A stretch of 64,000 bases of DNA, from positions 434,001 to 498,000 of the forward strand of contig JAGTXO010000025.1 in the NCBI GenBank assembly GCA_019448385.1, given 5' to 3'. This document shows, piece by piece, positions 57,594 to 64,000 of this stretch. The position numbers were made by a program, and so were the translations under genes. Within the stretch, counting starts at the first letter, position 1. Each line of letters starts with the position of its first letter. Origin of the DNA: Diacronema lutheri. Its lineage: Eukaryota > Haptophyta > Pavlovophyceae > Pavlovales > Pavlovaceae. Under the pieces are notes generated by a model. It saw nothing but the letters and a program-made list of their open reading frames with translations. It ran no database searches and was not told the DNA's origin.

Positions 57594-60324
57594 TCAGCGG
57601 AAGAGCTTTTTGCGGATGCCGTCCAGTGTTGGCAGTGCCGGTTTGGAGCCGCCCGCGCCGCCGTCGCCTTGGCCCTGAGCCCTGCCCCCGCCCGTCTGCG
57701 AGCGCGACGCGAGCGCGCGCAGGCCGCCCGCGAGCCCGCCGCCGAGAGGAAGGAGACCGTCATCGGCGTCGTCTTCTGCGATCGGCCCGGCCGCCGCGCC
57801 CGCGCCGCTGCTCTTGTCGCGCGCGGCCGGCGCACGGCCCTTGGCGGTCGTGGGCTGCGCGGCTTGGCTGCGCGCGACCGTAGGTGCGGTCGCGGGCGCA
57901 TTGCCCGCGCCCGGCCGCGCAGCGTTGCGCGCCGCGGGCGTCTGCTGCACGCCCAGGTTGCCCGGCAGCACACGCAAGCTGCGCGCGGCCACGGAGGCGT
58001 TCTCCGCCTCGGCGCGCTGCAGCGCGCGCGCGAACGCGCCGATCACGAGGGCGACCTCCGAGAACGACTTGGACGCCTCGTACCCAAAGCTCCTGATGAG
58101 CGCGCCGAGCTCGGCGCACGCGCCGTCATACTGCCCGCGCAGCGCGTCGCACGCGCTGGCCGCCTCTACGACGAACGGGCGCATCACCGCGTCGAACCTG
58201 TCCTCGTCGTCCATGTCCTCGGCGTCCTGCTCGTTGTCGTTCTCGTCCACGTCGGCACGCGCGCGGCCGGCGGCGGCGACGTCCTTGTCTGCGCCCGCCA
58301 TCGTCGGCGCGTTCTCGACCGCCGGGCCCAGCGGGCCGCCCGCGCCCGCTGGGCCCACGAGGCGCGCGCTCGCGCAGGCGCCAGGAGCACTGCTCGACCC
58401 GCACGACTCGGCAGCGGCTGACCCGCCGGCCGCCGCGGCAGCCGTTGGAGCTTCGGCTGACGCGCCGGCGGGCGGGAGCGGCCGGTCGGCAGCGCGCGGT
58501 GTGCGCTCGTCCTCGCCGCCGCCATCGCAGCCGTCGCCGTCGCCTGCGGCCGGTGCGCGCGCCGCGCCGTGCGCCGCGCCGCGTGCCGCGGCGCGCGCGC
58601 GCCGTGCATCGACCCGCGCCTGCACGGCGGCCGCGTGCGCGTCGACCTCCGCGGCCGCGTCGGCGACCTCGCGCGTGAGGAGCGCAAGCTCGGACGCGAG
58701 CTCGGCCAGGTCGACCTTGGCCGCCGCGCCGAGGGAGGGCATTTCGCCGGCGAGGCGCGCGCTGCTAATGCCTGCGCGCGGCGCGGCGGCGGGCGCGCGG
58801 CGCGGCGGCGGGCGCGCGCCGCGGCGGGCTGAGGGTCGCGGAGCGAGGGGCACGGCGTGGAGGAGTGGCGTCGGCCTTCGAGCGCGAGGGCGGCGGTTGA
58901 GTCGGCAGGCCACCGCCGCTGCTGCAAGGCAGCGGGCCGCACGAGTCGTGGCGCGCAGCGATAGGAAGGGGGGCGAAGTCGTGGCGAGGGCGCAGGGCGG
59001 GGGGCGGGGCCGTGGCGAGGGCGCAGGGCGGGGCCGTGGCGAGGGCGCAGGGCGGGGGGGGGGGGGGGGGGGGGGGGGGCCGTGGCGAGGGCGCAGGGCG
59101 GGGGCCGTGGCGCGTGGCGAGGGCGCAGGGCGGGGGCGCGCGTGCCAGGGCGCGCGTGCCTGCTTCAGAGAGCGCCTGCGCCACAAAGTGCAGCAGTGTG
59201 GGCGGTGGAGGCGGCGCGGGCGGCGCGCCTTCGCCGGCGGCGCGCGCGCCGCCGTCGCCGTCTCCGTCGGCCTGCGCGGGCTGGACGGACTGGACGGACT
59301 GGGCGGACAGGGCGGATTGGGCGCTCGCCTTGAGCGCGGATAGCTGCGGCAGCACCTCGAGCGAGAACGCGGCGGCATCGCCGCGCGCCGTGCCCTCGTT
59401 CAGCCAGTTGCCCACGCGCAGGACCGCACCGAGGCACGCCTTGAGCGCCGCCGAGTCACGCACCTCCGCAGCGGCGTGCCGCACAAGCGCGACGGCCCCT
59501 TGCAGCTGCGAGACGTGCGCGCCGAAGCGGCGCGCGAAGCCGTACGCGCGCAGCCGCGGCGCGATCCGCGGCACCTGCAGCAAGCACAGCTGCATCTGCT
59601 CCGCTGGCCCGAGCTGCGCGCGCGCGGCCGCGCGCGCGCGCTCCGCGCGCGCGGCGGCGCGCGCGCCGTCGCCGTCGTCGGGCGGCGCGCCGGCCGCGAG
59701 CGCGTCGACGACGGCCTTGTCGAGGTAGGCGACCAGCCGCTGTTCGTCGTCGTGCGTCGGCAGCGCGGCGAGCAGCGCGGGCAGGTCGTGCTCCGCGAGC
59801 ACGGTCCCATCGAGCCGCCAGATCGCCAACGCGATCGCGTCGCCGGCCGAGCCCGCCGCGTGCGCCGCGCGCCGCGCGCCGCGCGCGGCGCCACCGCCGG
59901 CGCCGTCGGCGCTGGCCGCCACGGCGGCGGCGCGCTTCGAGACGCGCGCGAGCGAGATCATCACCTTGTGCGCGCGCTCCTGGTCGAGCAGCCGGACGGG
60001 CGGATTGGCCGCGTGCGCAGCGCCGGCGCAATGGCCGTTGACGCCATCGTGGACGCCATCGTTGACGCCATCGTTGGCGCCATCGGCGGGCGGGCGCGCG
60101 CGCGCGCCCGCCGCGGGCTGCGCCGAAGCCTCGAAGTCGGCCGACGCGCCGGCTGTGTTCGCGTCGGAAGCGGAGGTTTGCAGGCGCGGCGCCCTGCGCC
60201 CGCCTGTGGGCTGCGCCGCGAAGAAGGCGACGAGCCTCTCCGGATTGAGCGGGACCGTCGTGGACAGCCGCTCCGCCTCGGCCCACACGCCGCCCGCGCC
60301 CGTCGCGTCGGGCTGCGCGCGCGC

Positions 60325-60356
<32 letters not shown>

Positions 60357-63300
60357 GAGGAACGTGGGGAAACGGAGGTTGGGAAGTGGAGGAACGGGGA
60401 GGGGCAGGGGGGTTGGAAAGGAACACGGGGCGGGCGGGCGCGCGGGTGAGGGTGATCGTGTGTGTGTCCGTCGAGTGGGGCGCGCGCGCGGGTGAGTCGC
60501 GCATGTGCTCGTGCGAGCCGCGCGAGCGCGCGCGCGCCCGCGGCAAAGGCGACGGCAGCCGCGAGGCACGCGCGCGCGGAGCGCACAGGCCACGAGCGCC
60601 GCCGCGCGCCCGTCGCGCCCGCAGCAGTCGCGCGGCGGGCAGTCACGCGGCACGGTGCACGTACCCTCAGCTTGGTCCAGTGGAGCGGCTTGAGTGAGAC
60701 CGAGCCCGCGCCGCGCGCCGCACCGCCGGAACCGCGCGCCGAGCCAGGGCCAGCGCCCCGACCGCCGCTGCCCGTTCCGCGCCCACCCGGCGGCGGCGGT
60801 GGCGGCGGCGGCGGACGCGGCGGTGGTGGCGGCGGTGGTGGTGGTGGCGGTGGCGGTGGCGGCGGCGGCATGCTGATCCCGAAGCCAAGGCGCGTCCCGT
60901 CGTCGTCGCCGTCCGCCAAGTCGCGCGCGGCGGCGCGCGCGTCGTGGGCCGGCGGCGGCGCGTACGTGCTCACCCACTCCCAGCAGAGGCGCACAAGGTC
61001 CAGCTCTGCAGAGCGCGACACGTCGGTCGGGCTCGGGCCCGCGCTCAAGCCCACGCCCGCGCCCGCGCCCGAGCCCGAGCCCGCGCCCGCGCCGCCCGCC
61101 GCAAGAAGCGGCGGCCGGCTGGGCGGCACGCCCGCGGCGCGCGCGCGCGCGCCGGAGCCGCCGGCCGCCGCCGCCGCGGCGTGCGCCGCCGCGGTCGCGC
61201 GGCGCACGTCCTCGTCCTCCGCGGCCGCACCGACGCGCGCGCCCTCGCGCGCGTCGCGCGCGCTGCGCAGCAGCTGCGTGATGGACGCGAGCTCGGACGG
61301 CGGCGGACATAAGGCGACAAGTAACCGTAATGTGTAACCGACCTGCGCATCGTCGGCGACTTCGACGAGCCGTCGGAGCGCGCCGTCGACGTCGCCGCGC
61401 CAGTGCGGCAGTGCGGCGCGCGACGACGTGCGCAGCAGCTCTGCGCGCGCCTGCAGGTACTCCGAGCTCTCGCCGCGCTGCGCGCCGCCATCGGCACCGT
61501 CGTCGCCGTCGCCGTCGCCGTCGCCGTCGTCGTCGTTGTCGTTGTCGTCGCCGTTGCCGCGCACGCGGCGCGAGCCGCCGCCGCCCGCGCCGGCGGGCCC
61601 GTGCGCGTCGGCCGCGTCGAGCGCGTGCCAGAAGGAGCGGCGCGCGCGGTTCGCGTCGTACCCGCCGCAGCCGTGCGCGCGCGCGCCCGCGCCCGCGCCG
61701 CGCGCGGCGGCCTGTGCGCGCGCGCGCGGCACGCCGCTTGTGACGAAACCGGGCACGCCGCTTGTGACGAAACCGGCCGCGCCGCTGTGCCCGGCGAGTC
61801 GCTCGCGCGCGGAGGCCGCGCGCAAGTTGCTCGCGCTGCAGCCGTGCGCATCGCCGTTCGTCGACGAGCCAGCGCGCGCGTCGTCCAGGCCATCGCCGTC
61901 GCCGCCGCCATCGCGCGCGCGCGCGCGACGCGCGCCGGGCGCGCCGCCGCCCGCCATGCTGTCGCCCTCATCGCCCGAGCTCGCGTCGCCGCCGCTGCTC
62001 TGCTCGCCATCCACGCCGCCATCGTACACGATGGCCGCACCGCCCACGCCTCGCGCGAGCAGCTGCCGTCCACGCGCCACCGCCGCGCGCGCGCGCGCCG
62101 TGTCCTCGCCGCCGTCCGCGCGGCCACCGCCGGCGCCGGCAGCGTCGGCGGCGCCGTCGGTGTAGAGGCAGTCGTTGAGCCGGCGCGCGAGCGCGCGCAC
62201 CTCCGAGTCGACCGTCACCGACGGCAGCGCGCACGCGATCGGCACGATGCGCGCGCACGTGACGGCCTCGCGGATGACGGCGGACTCCGGGGGCGGGAGC
62301 GGCGCGGTGACGAGCGCGAGCGCGGCGGCGAGGCACGCGGCGTGCAGCACGGGCATGCGCGCGTGCGCGAGCACGTCGGCGAGCGGCACGAGCCTCGTGC
62401 GCAGCGGCCAGCCCACACCGCCACCGACGGGCGCGAGCGCGGCCGCGGCCGCCGCGGCCGCGACGTCCGCAGCGGCGGCGGGCGCGCCGGCCCGCGCGCC
62501 GTCCGCGCGCGGCGCGGCGTCGGTGGCGGCGGGCGGCACGGCGTGCGCGCCGTCGCCGCGCTCGCCCGGCCCGTCCTCCGGCGCGAGGATCGCGAGCGCG
62601 CGGAACACGAGCCGCGCGCCGTCGGGCGTCAAGCTGAGACGCGCGAGCGCGCGCGCGGCGTGCGCCTGCGCGCGCTCGTCGGCCGTCGCGAGCGACGAGG
62701 CGACGAGCGTGACGGCGTGCGGCAGCGCGCAGACGGCCTCGAGCGCGAGGCGGTGGCCAAGCAGCGCGTGGATGCACCCGAGCAGCTCGGCGCGCGCCTC
62801 GAGCAGCGCGCCCTCCGGACCGTCGAGCCCGGACCCGCCTCCCGGAGAGCCGCGCATGTTGCGCGACAGCGTCGAGACGAGCGCGTCGGCGCCGCCGGCG
62901 GCGAGGAAGCGGCGGACCCACTCGGCGGTGCCGCGCTGCGGCTCGAGCACGCGCCGCAGCTGCCGCAGCTCGCGCCGCACCGGGCCCGCCCGCAGCTGCC
63001 GCACCACCGCCTCGGGCTCGGCGTGCGCGCCGCGGCCGCCGGCGAGCGCCGATCCAACGCGCGCCTCAGCCGCGTCTGCGTGCTCCGCGAAGGGCTCCAT
63101 GCGCGCGGCGCCGCCCGCGCGGCGCGGCCGCTCGTGCCCGCGCGTGAGCACGTCGCCGTCCGCGTCGGACACATCCGACAGCCGCCGGCCCAGATCGGGC
63201 GGCAGCGCGTCGAGCGCGATCGGCACGTGCGTCGCGAGCAGGCACTCGCCGTCCGCGACGCGCTCGAGCGTGTTGCCCCGGCCGGTCACGTAAGTACGGT

Positions 63301-63553
63301 AGAGGTCGAGCTCAACGAGTGAGTACACACGCAGCTCCACGCCCGCCGCGCGGTCGGTGAGAAGCGTGCCGCGCTCGTGCAGCGCGGGGTCGGTCAGCTC
63401 CTTGAAGTCCTCGGTCACCTCGTGCGCGGCTGTGACGCCAAACGCGCGGCGGAGCTGGCTGACGAGCGCGAGGCTCGGCTCGCGCCTGGACAAGCGGCCC
63501 GCGTGCTCGAGACCAAATCGACCGGCGTGCGAGGTGCCGTGCGGAGCGTTCAT
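57594..63553 (-). CDS. Diaphanous-type formin (GBD/FH3-FH1-FH2), 3 exons
   Basis: Actin nucleator and elongator of about 1739 residues. Exons 60665-63553, 59160-60312 and 57594-58771; introns of 352 bp (GTACGTG...CAG) and 388 bp (GC...AG). The N-terminal part has helical repeats of the armadillo type (ARAELLGCIHALLGHRLALE, AAR-ALARLSLTPDGARLVF) consistent with GBD/FH3. An FH1 poly-Pro/Gly run (about 60775-60880) leads into FH2: SLKPLHWTKLR, then GGVWAEAERL, VPLNPERLVAFFA, LLDQERAHKVMISLARV, EQMQLCLLQVPRIAPRLRAY, LKACLGAVLRVGNWLNEG, LLHFVAQALSEAGISSARL (rebuilt over the GC-AG intron) and FGYEASKSFSEVALVIGAF. Ends LDGIRKKLF. The insert-rich FH2 is long, but the order of motifs is standard. Confidence 0.9.
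59054..59079. repeat. Poly-G tract in formin intron 2
   Basis: About 26 G on the + strand, so poly-C in the transcript. It is surrounded by GGGCGAGGGCGCAGGGC-type repeats covering most of the intron. Confidence 0.85.
60323..60353. repeat. Poly-G tract just upstream of a formin splice acceptor
   Basis: About 31 G on the + strand. In the minus-strand transcript it is poly-C ending about 8 bases before the acceptor CAG at 60313-60315, where a pyrimidine tract is expected. Confidence 0.85.
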
Positions 63554-63740
63554 CGCGCGGGGCGCCTCAAGCCATCCGCTCCGGTCACATCGACGGTGCC
63601 ATCGCCCGTTGATGTCACTCTGACGGACCCTCCGAGTGATTGATTTTTGTGTCAGACTGACCGAGCCAGCGAGTCATCACTGCTGGCGCTGCCCAGTGCC
63701 CGCGCCCCAGTCGCAGCACGCGGCGCGCGGCTACCTCACC

Positions 63741-64000
63741 TCAGCAAGTCGTCGAGGGTGGTGTGCAAAAGGTGAGGCGCGCCTGCATGAGCGGCCGCTG
63801 CGGCTGCACGGCCTGCGTGTGCGGCGCTGGCCGCGCCGGTGGCCGGCCGCAGCCAACGCCCGCCGCGCGCGCCTCGAGCGCAGCTGCAGCTGCGACCGGC
63901 GCGGCGGCGGGCGCGGCCGCCGCCGCGCCCGCCGCCGCACCCTTGCCGCCGGCGTTACCGAGCACGCGCGCCCGCCACTGCTCGTATTCGCGGCGGGCGC
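63741..64000 (-). CDS. 3' end of an unidentified gene (partial, runs off the window)
   Basis: The frame is open from the window edge (REYEQWRARVLGNAGG) through an Ala-rich stretch to PQRPLMQARLTFCTPPSTTC and a stop at 63741. The start is outside. The last residues QARLTFC loosely resemble a PCNA-interacting box but are too degenerate to call. No family assigned. Confidence 0.35.
   Translation of the reverse strand, partial: ARREYEQWRARVLGNAGGKGAAAGAAAAAPAAAPVAAAAALEARAAGVGCGRPPARPAPHTQAVQPQRPLMQARLTFCTPPSTTC

Noticed and set aside
63731-63940. Second short minus frame at the right end
   Set aside because: Arg-rich shadow of the adjacent frame that continues off the window.

Overview
This window is nuclear DNA of a very GC-rich, compact, intron-containing eukaryote, most likely a photosynthetic alga with a secondary plastid. 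Evidence: spliced genes with very short introns (about 85-480 bp), core eukaryotic genes (CNOT9, RAD23, EXO1, formin, FKBP, ABCG), a tocopherol methyltransferase and a DUF1995 chloroplast-type protein with signal-like leaders, and a microbial-type rhodopsin. A haptophyte (for example a pavlovophyte) would fit, but that is an inference from composition and gene content only.

Layout. 1-10.3 kb is the disturbed end: homopolymer tracts, a ubiquitin-protease-like gene, a frameshifted gene joining a giant-virus-type domain to a PIF1/Helitron-class helicase, an approximately 870-bp nested palindrome with TGTAGGG repeats, and a decayed coiled-coil ORF. 10.3-24.4 kb is dense with ordinary genes: amine oxidase, a phosphatase-TPR-kinase-RNA ligase fusion, peroxiredoxin, DUF1995 protein, MORC-like protein, pentameric ligand-gated channel, CNOT9, gamma-tocopherol methyltransferase, RAD23 and dephospho-CoA kinase. 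24.4-36 kb holds a large coiled-coil protein, an ankyrin/EF-hand protein with a minisatellite in its last intron, a small unknown gene, and a fatty acyl-AMP ligase fused to an acyl carrier domain. 36-47.4 kb is a cluster of two paralogous membrane-TIR genes flanking a rhodopsin-like 8-TM gene, a relic of a third copy and an ABCG transporter. 48.4-64 kb carries a sugar transporter, an ER-type FKBP, a secreted malate-dehydrogenase-like protein, a double-PWWP protein, EXO1, a small membrane protein, a diaphanous-type formin and the 3' end of one more gene.

Introns were placed by joining conserved protein segments across frames and requiring GT/GC...AG borders and a total length divisible by three. 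Of 28 introns placed this way, 23 start with GTGCG, which is far from the usual GTRAGT. Genes are often head to head with 80-190 bp between start codons. The strongest candidate for something new is the four-part phosphatase-TPR-kinase-ligase protein (11970-14423). The membrane-TIR gene pair with signs of gene conversion and the rhodopsin-like gene follow.
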